Of a stretch of 64,000 nt of DNA, positions 25,830-37,015 are shown in pieces. The stretch comes from Bacillus sp. B-jedd (GTDB lineage: Bacteria > Bacillota > Bacilli > Bacillales > Cytobacillaceae). The position numbers were made by a program, and so were the translations under genes. Numbering within the stretch: position 1 is the stretch's first letter; every line of letters starts with the position of its first letter. The notes below the pieces were generated by a model. It was not told where the DNA came from. It did not search any database and saw only the letters and a program-made list of their open reading frames with translations. Where the stretch lies: the NCBI RefSeq assembly GCF_000821085.1, contig NZ_CCXR01000001.1:4385001-4449000 (forward strand), given 5' to 3'.

Positions 25830-27521
25830 GTGGCCTATCAAGCATTATACAGAGTCTGGCGACCACAGCAATTCAGTGATGTCGTAGGACAGGAACATAT
25901 CACCCAGACATTGCAGAATGCCCTGGTGCAGCAAAAGATTACCCACGCTTACCTTTTTTCGGGCCCTCGCGGAACCGGGAAAACAACTGCGGCCAAAATC
26001 CTCGCTAAAGCAGTCAACTGCGAACATGCTCCTGTGGCGGAGCCGTGCAATGAGTGCAGCGCCTGCCGCGGGATTACTGACGGGTCGATTCAGGATGTCA
26101 TCGAAATCGATGCCGCCTCAAACAATGGTGTTGATGAAATCAGGGACATCCGTGACAAAGTTAAATATGCCCCAAGCTCTGTTAAATATAAAGTTTATAT
26201 TATCGATGAAGTGCATATGCTTTCAACCGGTGCCTTTAATGCCCTCCTCAAAACGCTTGAGGAGCCGCCGAGGCATGTGATGTTTATATTGGCGACTACG
26301 GAACCGCATAAAATCCCGCTGACGATTGTTTCAAGGTGCCAGCGGTTCGATTTTAAGCGGATCACCTCCCAGGCGATTATGGGAAGGATGAAGCTGATTG
26401 CCGATGAGACGGGGGCCTCGTATGACCCAGCCGCATTGCCAATTATCGCGAGAGCGGCCGAGGGTGGAATGAGGGACGCACTTAGTCTGCTTGACCAGGC
26501 GATTTCCTTCAGCCATGAACGTGTAACGGTGGATGACGCCCTGACTGTCACAGGTTCGGTTTCTCAGGGATTCCTTCATGAATTGGGGGAAGCCATCAGT
26601 GAAAAGGACGTGGCAAAAGGGTTGGATGCCTTGAATGAGCTTCTTTTTCACGGAAAGGACCCGTCCCGTTTTATAGAAGATTTTATTTTATTTTTCCGTG
26701 ATATGCTTTTATATAAAACAGCTCCTACCCTTGAAGAGTCACTGGAAAGGGTTACCGTAGATGAAAGGTTCAGGGCGCTTGCCGATGAGTTTTCAACAGC
26801 GCGGATTTATGATTTAATCGAGATGCTGAACAAAACCCAGCAGGAGATGCGCTGGACTACCCATCCGAGAATATTCCTTGAGGTGGCCATCGTCAAGCTA
26901 TGCCAGCTTGATTCTAAAGATTCTCCGGGTGAACCGGCGGATTCAGGCCAGGTATCGCTCCTGCTAAATAGGATAGAAAAGCTTGAGGCTGAATTAAAAG
27001 AATTGAGGAACCAGGGAGTTTCACCAGCGGGCGAACCTGCGGCAACCCAGCAAAAGCCAGCTGCAAGGTCTTCAAGGAAAGGGTTCCAGGCGCCAGCAGG
27101 GAAAATCAATGAAGTTCTCAAACAAGCAACGAAGGCGGATCTCACCCTGCTAAAAAGCAATTGGGGAGAAATGCTCCGTAAATTGATGAAGTCCCACGCA
27201 GCTCTTTTAAATGAAGCGGAGCCGGTTGCTTCATCGACCGGCGCGTTTGTTCTAAAATTTAAACACGAAATCCATTGCCAGATGGCGATGGATAATCCGA
27301 AATTTAAAGAAGCGGTAACTGAGGGCTTAAGGGATCTGACAGGCAGGACATTTTCTGTCCTTGGCGTTCCTGAAGATCAATGGCTGGCCATTCGGGAAAA
27401 CTTCCTTTCGAACCATCAGGTTGAAGGTGGAGAAGAAGCTGAATCGAAGAAAGAAGAAGATGTAATCGTGGATGAAGCCAGTAAATTATTCGGCGGCACC
27501 CTGATAGAAGTAATCGATTGA
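25830..27521 (+). CDS. dnaX: DNA polymerase III subunit tau DnaX
   Basis: Clamp-loader ATPase that also ties polymerase and helicase together. GTG 25830 after AGGAAGGGGG gives 563 residues, starting MAYQALYRVWRPQQF. Walker A is GPRGTGKTT near residue 45. Zinc cysteines follow in CEHAPVAEPCNECSAC. Walker B/DExx is IIDEVHML, and sensor 1 SRCQRFDF. The C-terminal third is the variable tau region. I saw no obvious slippery A-run shift signal that would make gamma. Confidence 0.96.
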   Translation: MAYQALYRVWRPQQFSDVVGQEHITQTLQNALVQQKITHAYLFSGPRGTGKTTAAKILAKAVNCEHAPVAEPCNECSACRGITDGSIQDVIEIDAASNNGVDEIRDIRDKVKYAPSSVKYKVYIIDEVHMLSTGAFNALLKTLEEPPRHVMFILATTEPHKIPLTIVSRCQRFDFKRITSQAIMGRMKLIADETGASYDPAALPIIARAAEGGMRDALSLLDQAISFSHERVTVDDALTVTGSVSQGFLHELGEAISEKDVAKGLDALNELLFHGKDPSRFIEDFILFFRDMLLYKTAPTLEESLERVTVDERFRALADEFSTARIYDLIEMLNKTQQEMRWTTHPRIFLEVAIVKLCQLDSKDSPGEPADSGQVSLLLNRIEKLEAELKELRNQGVSPAGEPAATQQKPAARSSRKGFQAPAGKINEVLKQATKADLTLLKSNWGEMLRKLMKSHAALLNEAEPVASSTGAFVLKFKHEIHCQMAMDNPKFKEAVTEGLRDLTGRTFSVLGVPEDQWLAIRENFLSNHQVEGGEEAESKKEEDVIVDEASKLFGGTLIEVID

Positions 27522-27539
27522 ATTGGAGGATGAATTGTT

Positions 27540-27881
27540 ATGAAACGTAAAATGCCAGGTATGGGCGGAATGGGTAATATGCAAGGTATGATGAAACAAA
27601 TGCAAAAAATGCAAAAGCAAATGGAAGAAGCGCAGGACAAACTGGGTGAAACCACCGTTGAGGGAACAGCCGGAGGCGGCATGGTCACAGTTGTTGTAAC
27701 TGGCCATAAAAAAGTGGTTGATATTAAAATCGACCCGGAAGCGGTTGATCCGGAAGATGTGGAAATGCTTCAAGACACCATTCTAGCAGCGTTTAACGAT
27801 GCATTGGACAAGGCGGATAAATTATCGGAGTCCACAATGGGGCAGTTTACTAAAGGAATGAACCTTCCGGGCTTGTTCTAG
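27540..27881 (+). CDS. ebfC: nucleoid-associated protein YbaB/EbfC family
   Basis: Small dimeric DNA-binding protein (YaaK in B. subtilis), 113 residues. The N-terminal part is methionine- and glutamine-rich ([17 protein letters not shown]), then [18 protein letters not shown] and [17 protein letters not shown], which are typical of the family. GGAGG precedes the ATG. It is conserved between dnaX and recR in most Firmicutes; its exact role is not settled. Confidence 0.95.
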   Translation: MKRKMPGMGGMGNMQGMMKQMQKMQKQMEEAQDKLGETTVEGTAGGGMVTVVVTGHKKVVDIKIDPEAVDPEDVEMLQDTILAAFNDALDKADKLSESTMGQFTKGMNLPGLF

Positions 27882-27892
27882 GAGGAGAAAAT

Positions 27893-28489
27893 ATGCATTA
27901 TCCCGAACCGATATCAAAGCTAATCGACAGCTTTATGAAATTGCCGGGGATCGGCCCAAAAACGGCCGCTCGACTGGCTTTTTTCGTTCTTAGCATGAAA
28001 GAGGACACCGTCCTTGATTTTGCCAAAGCGCTTGTAAATGCAAAGAGGAATTTAAGTTATTGTTCCATTTGCGGGCATATAACTGACCAGGATCCGTGCT
28101 ATATTTGCCAGGATGAGCGGCGTGATAAAAGCCTCATCTGTGTCGTCCAGGATCCGAAAGATGTCATAGCCATGGAAAAAATGAAGGAATTCAATGGGTT
28201 GTACCATGTCCTTCATGGGGCTATATCGCCAATGGATGGAATCGGTCCTGAAGATATCAATATTCCGGACCTGCTGAAGCGTCTTCAGGACGAAACGGTT
28301 CAGGAAGTCATTCTCGCGACAAATCCGAACATAGAAGGCGAAGCGACAGCCATGTATATTTCCAGGCTGTTGAAGCCGTCAGGCATCAAGATCACCAGGA
28401 TAGCCCACGGCCTTCCTGTTGGAGGCGACCTCGAGTATGCGGATGAAGTGACACTTTCAAAAGCTCTCGAAGGCAGGCGTGAACTCTAA
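27893..28489 (+). CDS. recR: recombination mediator RecR
   Basis: Ring-forming protein of the RecFOR pathway, acting at single-strand gaps. The HhH region ([16 protein letters not shown]) is at residues 17-32. A C4 zinc finger follows ([16 protein letters not shown], residues about 57-72), then a TOPRIM domain ([13 protein letters not shown]) and the Walker-B-like end ([13 protein letters not shown]). 198 residues, normal. GGAGGAG precedes the ATG. Confidence 0.97.
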   Translation: MHYPEPISKLIDSFMKLPGIGPKTAARLAFFVLSMKEDTVLDFAKALVNAKRNLSYCSICGHITDQDPCYICQDERRDKSLICVVQDPKDVIAMEKMKEFNGLYHVLHGAISPMDGIGPEDINIPDLLKRLQDETVQEVILATNPNIEGEATAMYISRLLKPSGIKITRIAHGLPVGGDLEYADEVTLSKALEGRREL

Positions 28490-28512
28490 AGGATGGATGG
28501 AGGGTAAGACAG

Positions 28513-28731
28513 ATGTTTTTTCGGCGGAAAGGCCGGCTACGCAATGAATTTGATGAAAAGTTTCTTGATATTTTGGAAATAGTGAAGAGTGACCGGCAAC
28601 AACAGAAAACCCTTCTTGATAAATCCTTTGATCCTTCCGAGGAAGTGATTTGCCAGGCAAAACTTGCCGAAGCAAAATACTTTTTTCTATTAAAAGAAGC
28701 GAAACACCGCAAAATCTCCATAAAACGTTGA
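28513..28731 (+). CDS. yaaL: YaaL-family protein (DUF2508)
   Basis: 72-residue charged helical protein of unknown function, always between recR and bofA in Bacillus. It starts MFFRRKGRLRNEFDEKFL and contains AKLAEAKYFFLLKEAKHRK. GGAGGG lies upstream of the ATG. No membrane segment or signal peptide is visible. Confidence 0.88.
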   Translation: MFFRRKGRLRNEFDEKFLDILEIVKSDRQQQKTLLDKSFDPSEEVICQAKLAEAKYFFLLKEAKHRKISIKR

Positions 28732-28736
28732 TTCCT

Positions 28737-28807
28737 AAACTCCCCGTTCTTTTCAGGGGAACTTGTACATATGTTTTTAATACAAGTTCCCGGGAAAGGG
28801 GGAGTTT
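28737..28807 (+). repeat. nested perfect inverted repeats over the bofA ribosome binding site
   Basis: Outer arms AAACTCCCC (28737-28745) and GGGGAGTTT (28799-28807) are 9/9 complementary. Inner arms GGGAACTTGT (28757-28766) and ACAAGTTCCC (28782-28791) are 10/10. A T5 run follows, so it may terminate the recR-yaaL transcript. The same 3' arm holds the AAAGGGGGAG that serves as the bofA Shine-Dalgarno sequence. Confidence 0.85.
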
Positions 28808-28811
28808 TTGC

Positions 28812-29078
28812 TTGAATCCGGTTTATGTTATATCCATAATAGGCGGGCTGATCGTCGTCCTGTTGGTGGCAGGAGCACCGATGAAAACAGGAAGGCTGTT
28901 GGGCCAAGCTGCCATCAAACTCGTCATTGGAGCAGTGCTGTTATTCCTTTTAAATACGCTGGGCAATCATTATGGGATTCATATTCCCATTAATCTATTT
29001 ACAACAGTGGTATCCGGATTCCTTGGGGTGCCTGGGTTGGCTGCCCTTGTAGCGGTTGATTTGTTTGTCATGGGATAG
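28812..29078 (+). CDS. bofA: pro-sigma-K processing inhibitor BofA
   Basis: Mother-cell membrane protein that holds SpoIVFB inactive until the forespore signal. TTG 28812 with AAAGGGGG upstream gives 88 residues. There are two hydrophobic segments (about 5-22 and 32-50), then the conserved HIPINLFTTVVSGFLGVPG motif. The upstream part of the open frame is not conserved and is left out. The ribosome binding site lies in the 3' arm of a long nested hairpin. Confidence 0.92.
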   Translation: MNPVYVISIIGGLIVVLLVAGAPMKTGRLLGQAAIKLVIGAVLLFLLNTLGNHYGIHIPINLFTTVVSGFLGVPGLAALVAVDLFVMG

Positions 29079-29192
29079 GGCTGGCCGAGTGCTGTTATAG
29101 AGAAAAGAAAAAATGGATTCCTAATTGAGATGATTACACTAACTAATGAAAAGCTTGAACAATTGATTAGTTAACCTAAATTTCTTTCAAAA

Positions 29193-29226
29193 AAGAGATC
29201 CATTCGAAAGCGTGGATTTCTTTTTA
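29193..29226 (+). terminator. bofA terminator
   Basis: GAGATCCA at 29195-29202, a 10-nt loop, TGGATTTC at 29213-29220, then TTTTT. Between bofA and this point only a loose inverted repeat AACTAAT...ATTAGTT (29141-29172) is seen. Confidence 0.75.
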
Positions 29227-29281
29227 TGTTTTACACTTAAATGGCTGGTTAACTTTCCTTACATAAAATTTTTAAAAGGGG

Positions 29282-29310
29282 TTGACCAAATCCTAAAGAG
29301 GCTGTATTAT
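29282..29310 (+). promoter_or_regulatory. rRNA operon promoter P1
   Basis: TTGACC (29282-29287), 17-nt spacer, TATTAT (29305-29310). Confidence 0.75.
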
Positions 29311-29356
29311 ATTAAAAGTCGCTGCTAAAACAGCGAAATGATGACGAAAAAAGTTA

Positions 29357-29385
29357 TTGACTTTATCGTTGTGAAATGTTATTCT
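29357..29385 (+). promoter_or_regulatory. rRNA operon promoter P2
   Basis: TTGACT (29357-29362), 17-nt spacer, TATTCT (29380-29385). Tandem promoters are usual for Bacillus rRNA operons. Confidence 0.75.
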
Positions 29386-29540
29386 AATATGGTCGTCTTT
29401 GAACGGCATGCTTAGGCGTTGAGTCGCCCAAGAGGATATAATTGTTCTTTGAAAACTAAACAAACAAGCGTCAACAAACAATATTTATCATGATCTTCGG
29501 ATCATGAGCCAACGTAACTTTATGAGCTAAACTCATACTC

Positions 29541-31103
<1,563 letters not shown>

Positions 31104-31294
31104 TGCCTTTGGGCAATCGGAATGCGGACCTTCGGTCCGTAAGTTGACCGCTTGTTTGTTTAGTTTTGAGGGAGCAATTCCTCAAGACTTTTTTGTTCCT
31201 TGAAAACTGGATAATGTAAGAAGAAGTAACCAAGAAGAACCGAGTGATCGCCATTTTAGTTTTCTCTCTTATTTAAGAGTGAATGAACCTTTTA

Positions 31295-31355
31295 GGTTAA
31301 GTTAGAAAGGGCGCACGGTGGATGCCTTGGCACTAGGAGCCGATGAAGGACGGGA
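31295..31355 (+). rRNA. rrl: 23S rRNA, first ~61 nt only
   Basis: Begins at the canonical GGTTAAGTTAGAAAGGGCGC and continues through CGATGAAGGACGGGA. Where Bacillus 23S continues with CTAACACC, this sequence switches to ATGAACCTCAAACC, which leads into 5S. More than 2.8 kb of 23S is absent. Either a real deletion or a collapsed assembly. Confidence 0.92.
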
Positions 31356-31374
31356 ATGAACCTCAAACCAAATA

Positions 31375-31491
<117 letters not shown>

Positions 31492-31499
31492 CACTCGAA

Positions 31500-31526
31500 G
31501 GCAACCCGAAAGGGTTGTCTTTTTTG
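31500..31526 (+). terminator. rRNA operon terminator
   Basis: Same hairpin as at 1617 (GGCAACCC-gaaa-GGGTTGTC, T6). The following 80 nt are also similar to those after 1643, though diverged. 31527-31734 holds no gene. Confidence 0.9.
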
Positions 31527-31749
31527 GTGTTTAAAGAACCCCCCAAGGCAATTTGTTGAATCGAACTTTATTCCGCCTCTCCAACGAACCGCTGGAACGG
31601 TGCCTTGGCTTCAAAAGTATTTCAGGGTAGACATACACCGTTTTGAGTTTTGAGTCATAGACTAGGAGGGGTGGGTGCGAAGAGATTATTCGGAATTTTG
31701 TATACAGATTTTGAGTTGTGGGAAGACTAGGGGTATGGAGGTGGGAGGA

Positions 31750-31953
31750 GTGGGTGTTAAGCCAGTAACCGACGTGTGTGGGGAGTTGTGTGTTGTTTGC
31801 GAGGAACGGAAAATGAGGGGAATACACTTGTATACTTCTTTTATTTGTATGGAATGCGAAAGGGATATGGTTTCCACGGAAACAAATGATCCGAGATACA
31901 TTTATTTTCTGAAACGGCTGAAAAAAGTGGCTGTTCCAGGCATCTATTCATGA
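31750..31953 (+). CDS. csfB: anti-sigma factor CsfB (Gin)
   Basis: Small zinc protein that inhibits sigma-G in B. subtilis (and sigma-E late), keeping it off until engulfment is complete. Cys pairs CVVC and CMEC form the zinc site. RGIHLYTSFIC and the end KKVAVPGIYS match the family. GTG 31750 after GAGGTG gives 67 residues; ATG 31735 is also in frame. In B. subtilis xpaC and yaaN follow; here yaaO is next. Confidence 0.9.
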   Translation: MGVKPVTDVCGELCVVCEERKMRGIHLYTSFICMECERDMVSTETNDPRYIYFLKRLKKVAVPGIYS

Positions 31954-31981
31954 AAAGTCCGATAAGGGCTTTATTTTTTTG
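31953..31981 (+). terminator. csfB terminator
   Basis: AAAAGTCC-gataa-GGGCTTT followed by ATTTTTTT, starting at the csfB stop codon. Confidence 0.75.
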
Positions 31982-32048
31982 CCTAAAATGCCAAGAGCCT
32001 GGGCTATTCTGATAAAATGGATAAGACTCTTTCTTTTGGGGAGAAAAA

Positions 32049-33482
32049 ATGAAGCATACACGGATTCCTTTATACGATGCATTATTGAACCATTCAGAAC
32101 AAAACCCAATATCCTTTCACGTTCCAGGGCATAAAAATGGAACGGTACTGGACAAAAATATTGGCGTCCATTTTGCGCATATTATGAAATTGGATGCTAC
32201 AGAACTGTCGGGTCTTGATGACTTGCATGCGCCTGAGGGGCCGATTGCAGAAGCAGAAGAACTTCTCGCTGACCTTTATAAAACAAAGCAAAGTTTTTTC
32301 CTTGTCAATGGCTCTACAGTAGGAAACTTGGCGATGATATTGGCAGCAGGTTGGCAAGGGGGGCGTTTTCTTGTCCAGCGGAACTGCCATAAGTCGATTG
32401 TCAATGCAATGCGGTTAGCGAAGGCAGAGCCTGTTTTCATAGAACCTGAATATAATGGTGAGTGGAAGGTGGCAGGCGGACTGGCTCCGGCTGCTGTTAA
32501 AGAGGCCATTTCGGCCTATCCAGATGCAAGGGGTCTTATACTTACATATCCCAATTATTATGGGATGGCAGATTCAATAGAAGAAATCATTCAAATAGCC
32601 CAAAGCAAAGGAATTCCTGTTCTGGTGGATGAAGCTCATGGCGCCCATTTCATTGCCGGCCAGCCTTTTCCATCATCTGCGGCAGTGCTGGGTGCGGATA
32701 TTGTCGTCCAGTCTGCCCATAAAACATTGCCTGCCATGACAATGGGGTCATTCCTCCACTTCAATAGCAAGCTGATTGATCTCGATCGCTTGAAAGACTT
32801 TTTACAAATCCTGCAGTCCAGCAGCCCGTCTTACCCCATTATGGCTTCACTGGATACCGCAAGAAGTTATATGGGTACCTTTTGCAAAAAGGATCTCGAT
32901 TTTCTTATCCAACAAATCAGCTGTTTTCGAAGTGCGCTGGCTAAAATTCCCCAAATCCGTGTTCTAAAGTATAAAGGATTCGGGGACCCATTGAAGGTGA
33001 CGATCCAATCAGCGACCAGCCTGAATGGCTATGAGCTGCAACAGCTGATGGAGAGGGAGGGTATCTATACCGAACTGGCGGATCCAAATAATGTTCTATT
33101 TGTTCTCCCGCTCCTTAAAGAGGGCATGCCCTATCAATTTAGTGAAACTGTAGAAAGAATGGCTGCTGTGTTGAATCATTATCCTGTAGTTGAACCCTCC
33201 GTTTCAATTTCCTCTTCAGGGGGAAGGTGTACAAAGCTGTCGGTTTCCTATCTGGAGATGGAGCGGCTACATCTAGAGTGGATAAGGGTTGAAAAGGCAG
33301 AGGGATTCATAGCGGCTGAAACGATTATTCCGTATCCACCAGGAATACCGCTTGTCTTAAAAGGAGAACTAATTACAGCCGAACTTGCTGAAAGCCTAGA
33401 AAGACTAATAAGCTCAGGTGCCCGGTTTCAAGGAGGAGAGCGGCTGAAATACGGAGAAGTTCTCATATTTAAAAAGGCCTGA
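32049..33482 (+). CDS. yaaO: Orn/Lys/Arg decarboxylase family protein YaaO
   Basis: PLP-dependent fold-type I decarboxylase-like protein, 477 residues. It opens TRIPLYDALLNHSEQNPISFHVPGHKNG, typical of the family. VDEAHGAHF carries the PLP-binding Asp, and the Schiff-base Lys is in VQSAHKTLPAMTMGS. Substrate is unknown; the paralogue SpeA is arginine decarboxylase. GGGGAG precedes the ATG. 30 nt to tmk, probably co-transcribed. Confidence 0.92.
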   Translation: MKHTRIPLYDALLNHSEQNPISFHVPGHKNGTVLDKNIGVHFAHIMKLDATELSGLDDLHAPEGPIAEAEELLADLYKTKQSFFLVNGSTVGNLAMILAAGWQGGRFLVQRNCHKSIVNAMRLAKAEPVFIEPEYNGEWKVAGGLAPAAVKEAISAYPDARGLILTYPNYYGMADSIEEIIQIAQSKGIPVLVDEAHGAHFIAGQPFPSSAAVLGADIVVQSAHKTLPAMTMGSFLHFNSKLIDLDRLKDFLQILQSSSPSYPIMASLDTARSYMGTFCKKDLDFLIQQISCFRSALAKIPQIRVLKYKGFGDPLKVTIQSATSLNGYELQQLMEREGIYTELADPNNVLFVLPLLKEGMPYQFSETVERMAAVLNHYPVVEPSVSISSSGGRCTKLSVSYLEMERLHLEWIRVEKAEGFIAAETIIPYPPGIPLVLKGELITAELAESLERLISSGARFQGGERLKYGEVLIFKKA

Positions 33483-33512
33483 TGGCTTCGAAGAGATTTT
33501 ATGGAGGTAATT

Positions 33513-34148
33513 ATGAATAAAGGATTGTTTATTACAATAGAAGGGCCTGAGGGAGCGGGCAAATCGACAGTAGCAGCGGTTATAGCCGAAAAGTTAGCAA
33601 AAGAGGGCCTTAGGACGGTTATTACACGTGAACCGGGCGGAATCGACATTGCCGAACAAATCAGGCGAGTCATATTGGAGCCGGGCAATACTGCCATGGA
33701 TGCCCGTACAGAGGCACTGCTGTATGCAGCAGCCAGAAGGCAGCATCTTGTTGAAAAGGTTAGGCCGGCTCTGGAGGAAGGCTGTATTGTCCTGTGTGAC
33801 CGCTTTGTAGACAGCTCGCTTGCTTATCAAGGTTTTGCGCGGGGGCTTGGGATTGATGAAGTGTACAAAATAAATCAATTTGCCATTGAAACAATGATGC
33901 CAGACTTAACGATTTATTTTGATATTGCCCCTGAAGAAGGGCTGGCGAGGATTGAAAAGCATAAAGGCCGGGAAGTCAACAGGCTGGATTTGGAAGAGCT
34001 CGATTTCCATAAACGTGTAAGGGAAGGATATTTGCTTTTGCTTGAGCGTTTCCCCGAAAGAATCAAAAAAATCGATGCCTCCTTGGAACTAGAGGAAGTA
34101 GTGGGGGAAGCATTCATCCAGATCAAGCAACTCCAGGAATTAAGATAA
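33513..34148 (+). CDS. tmk: thymidylate kinase Tmk
   Basis: Phosphorylates dTMP to dTDP. ATG 33513 follows GGAGGTAA and gives 211 residues. P-loop [10 protein letters not shown] (10-19), the DR motif [14 protein letters not shown] and the LID region [10 protein letters not shown] are present. An in-frame ATG at 33501 lies inside the ribosome binding site and is rejected. Confidence 0.97.
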   Translation: MNKGLFITIEGPEGAGKSTVAAVIAEKLAKEGLRTVITREPGGIDIAEQIRRVILEPGNTAMDARTEALLYAAARRQHLVEKVRPALEEGCIVLCDRFVDSSLAYQGFARGLGIDEVYKINQFAIETMMPDLTIYFDIAPEEGLARIEKHKGREVNRLDLEELDFHKRVREGYLLLLERFPERIKKIDASLELEEVVGEAFIQIKQLQELR

Positions 34149-34226
34149 ATAGTAGCTGAACAACCATTTACAGTAAATTTCCAATTCTTTCGCGCATGTG
34201 TGATGAGGGAATTCCTGTTATAATAA

Positions 34227-34598
<372 letters not shown>

Positions 34599-34681
34599 GA
34601 GTGATAGGCAAACGGGATGGCCCTATTAGCAGAGGCCGTCCCATTATTCAATATTGAGCAGTTAATAAAGCGGGTGAGCGG

Positions 34682-35686
34682 ATGAAAAAATGGGACGAAC
34701 TTGAAGAGATACAGCCGGCGGCATTAAAAATGATAAAGAACAGCATAGTCAAAGGCCGTGTAGCGCACGCCTATTTATTTGAAGGCATGCGCGGTACGGG
34801 GAAGAGAGAGGCGGCCATCCTCCTATCCAAATCCCTTTTTTGCGAAAGCCCGGTTGATGGATATAAGCCGTGTGAAGACTGTCTTAACTGCCGGAGGATC
34901 AATAGCGGCAATCATCCCGATCTTCATATTGTTGAGCCGGACGGCCTTTCTATCAAAAAACAGCAGATTAAGGACCTCCAAGAAGAATTTTCTAAGAAAG
35001 GGATGGAATCCTCCCAAAAAATTTACGTGATAGCCGATGCGGAAAAGATGTCCACGGGAGCTTCCAATTCACTGCTGAAATTTCTTGAGGAACCGGGAGC
35101 CCAGACGGTCGCATTACTGCTGACAGAAAATCCTCAAAAAATGCTGCCGACCATTCTATCAAGGTGTCAAATTATTACGTTCAGGCCGCTTGTCCCTGAT
35201 ATTTTCATAAAAAAACTTGTCGAAAACGGAGTCGATCCGGATACAGCCCCCATTCTTGCCCAACTGACAAATAATGTTCATGAGGCGTTGGACCTAAATA
35301 GCCAGGATTGGTTTGCACAAGCCCAAAAAATAGTGGTAAAATTATATGAAGTGCTGAAAAAGGAACCGCTTGAGGCAATGGTTGCCCTGCAAGGGGACTG
35401 GTTCATGCATTTTAAGGAAAAAGACCAAATCGACCGCGGTTTGGATTTGCTGTTACTCGTATTCAAGGACTTATTATATATACAATTGGGTAAACAGGAG
35501 CAAGTTGTTTTCAGGAAGGAAGCTGGACGGCTACAGCAATTTGCCCTGCAAGTCCCGACGCGGAGCCTGGCCGGTCAGATGGCTGCGATCTTGGAAGCCA
35601 AAAGGCGGCTTCAAGCCAATATGAATCCGCAGCTCCTGATGGAACAGCTCGTGTTAAAATTGCAGGAGGGATCAGCATTTGTATGA
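34682..35686 (+). CDS. holB: DNA polymerase III subunit delta' HolB
   Basis: Clamp-loader subunit, 334 residues. N-terminal AAA+ fold with EGMRGTGKREAA at the P-loop position, zinc cysteines in CEDCLNCRR (plus Cys upstream in LFCESP), and the SRCQIITF sensor. The C-terminal helical collar is less conserved. GGGTGAGCGG lies upstream of the ATG. It overlaps ricT by 8 nt. Confidence 0.93.
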   Translation: MKKWDELEEIQPAALKMIKNSIVKGRVAHAYLFEGMRGTGKREAAILLSKSLFCESPVDGYKPCEDCLNCRRINSGNHPDLHIVEPDGLSIKKQQIKDLQEEFSKKGMESSQKIYVIADAEKMSTGASNSLLKFLEEPGAQTVALLLTENPQKMLPTILSRCQIITFRPLVPDIFIKKLVENGVDPDTAPILAQLTNNVHEALDLNSQDWFAQAQKIVVKLYEVLKKEPLEAMVALQGDWFMHFKEKDQIDRGLDLLLLVFKDLLYIQLGKQEQVVFRKEAGRLQQFALQVPTRSLAGQMAAILEAKRRLQANMNPQLLMEQLVLKLQEGSAFV

Positions 35687-36506
35687 TGTAGTTGGGGTCC
35701 GCTTTAAAAAAGCGGGAAAAATCTATTACTTTGATCCCGGCGATCTGCCTATAGAAAAAGGTGACTATGCAATAGTCGAAACCGTACGCGGAGTGGAATT
35801 CGGCAAAGTGGTCATCGCCCGTAAACAAGTGGACGAACACGATGTCGTCCTTCCTTTGAAAAAGGTTGTACGGATTGCAGATCAAAAGGATAAACTTATT
35901 GTGGAAGAGAACAAGCTTGCTGCAAGGGAAGCATATGAAGTGTGCTGCGAGAAAGTAAGCGGCCATCAGCTTGATATGAAGCTTGTAGATGTTGAATATA
36001 CATTTGACAGAAATAAGGTCATCTTTTATTTTACTGCCGATGGCCGGGTTGATTTCAGGGAACTTGTAAAAGACCTTGCATCCATTTTTAGGACAAGAAT
36101 CGAATTAAGGCAAATCGGTGTCAGGGATGAAGCGAAGATGCTTGGGGGCATCGGACCGTGCGGAAGGATGCTGTGCTGTTCGACTTTCCTTGGCGATTTT
36201 GATCCGGTTTCGATCAAAATGGCAAAGGACCAGAACCTTTCCTTGAATCCCACTAAGATATCCGGTTTATGCGGGCGCCTGATGTGCTGCCTGAAGTATG
36301 AAAATGATGAATATGAAACAGCAAAGGACCTTCTTCCTGACCTTGGTGAAGTTATTTCCACTCCTCTTGGCAGAGGAAAGGTAGTCGGGTTGAACATCCT
36401 TGAGAGAATCCTCCAGGTTGATATAAAGGAGCAAGAAAGAGTCCTCGAGTTCACCCTTGATGAAATCCTAAACGAAGGAGCTTTTTCTGTACCATCCACA
36501 GATTAA
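35679..36506 (+). CDS. ricT: RicT (YaaT), PSP1-domain protein
   Basis: Part of the RicA-RicF-RicT (Y-complex), which binds Fe-S clusters, assists RNase Y in mRNA maturation and promotes sporulation and biofilm formation. The TTG start after AGGAGGG overlaps holB and gives MYDVVGVRFKKAGKIYYFDPG, 275 residues. The PSP1 domain includes GGIGPCGRMLCCSTFLGDF and GLCGRLMCCLKYEND, whose cysteines bind the cluster. Confidence 0.95.
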   Translation: MYDVVGVRFKKAGKIYYFDPGDLPIEKGDYAIVETVRGVEFGKVVIARKQVDEHDVVLPLKKVVRIADQKDKLIVEENKLAAREAYEVCCEKVSGHQLDMKLVDVEYTFDRNKVIFYFTADGRVDFRELVKDLASIFRTRIELRQIGVRDEAKMLGGIGPCGRMLCCSTFLGDFDPVSIKMAKDQNLSLNPTKISGLCGRLMCCLKYENDEYETAKDLLPDLGEVISTPLGRGKVVGLNILERILQVDIKEQERVLEFTLDEILNEGAFSVPSTD

Positions 36507-36519
36507 TGAGGTGGGATAA

Positions 36520-36882
36520 GTGGATAAAAAAGAGATTTTTGAGTCGATTGATACAATGGAAACACAAATCGGCAATCTTTACCAGCAGCTGGGTGCATTA
36601 AAACAGTATCTGACAGAAATACTGGAAGAGAATCATTCTCTTAAGCTCGAGAATAACCTTCTCAGGCGCCGCCTTGACAGCGAGGCGGAACAGACAGGAA
36701 CAGCAGATAAAAAAGGCAAAAAGAAGGGAGCCGCCGATGCAAAACAAATTGATATCGGAGAAGGCTATGATAATCTGGCGCGCCTTTACCAGGAAGGGTT
36801 CCATATCTGCAATCTGCATTTCGGAAGCCTGAGAAAAGAAGGCGACTGTCTGTTTTGCCTGTCATTTCTCAATAAAAAATAA
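36520..36882 (+). CDS. yabA: replication initiation control protein YabA
   Basis: Negative regulator of DnaA that bridges to DnaN. 120 residues: the N-terminal 60 residues form a leucine-rich coiled coil (tetramer), then a lysine/glycine-rich linker, then a zinc-binding C-terminal domain ([19 protein letters not shown]). GTG start. It follows ricT by 13 nt and ends the operon at a strong terminator. Confidence 0.95.
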   Translation: MDKKEIFESIDTMETQIGNLYQQLGALKQYLTEILEENHSLKLENNLLRRRLDSEAEQTGTADKKGKKKGAADAKQIDIGEGYDNLARLYQEGFHICNLHFGSLRKEGDCLFCLSFLNKK

Positions 36883-36911
36883 CGCCTTCCCCAACAGGGA
36901 AGGCCTTTTTT
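36883..36911 (+). terminator. yabA terminator
   Basis: GCCTTCCC-caaca-GGGAAGGC followed by CTTTTTT. Confidence 0.92.
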
Positions 36912-37015
36912 CGCTGCCACGCCCATATGGTCGTTAGGACCTTATCTGGGGCTCAGGTTGGATAAGAGTTACTGAAATCGAGCAGGCCATAAATGGCAGA
37001 AACGGGAGGAAGAGT

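Noticed and set aside
29141..29172. Inverted repeat AACTAAT...ATTAGTT between bofA and the rRNA promoters
   Set aside because: Only 7 bp with an 18-nt loop in AT-rich sequence; too weak to call an operator.
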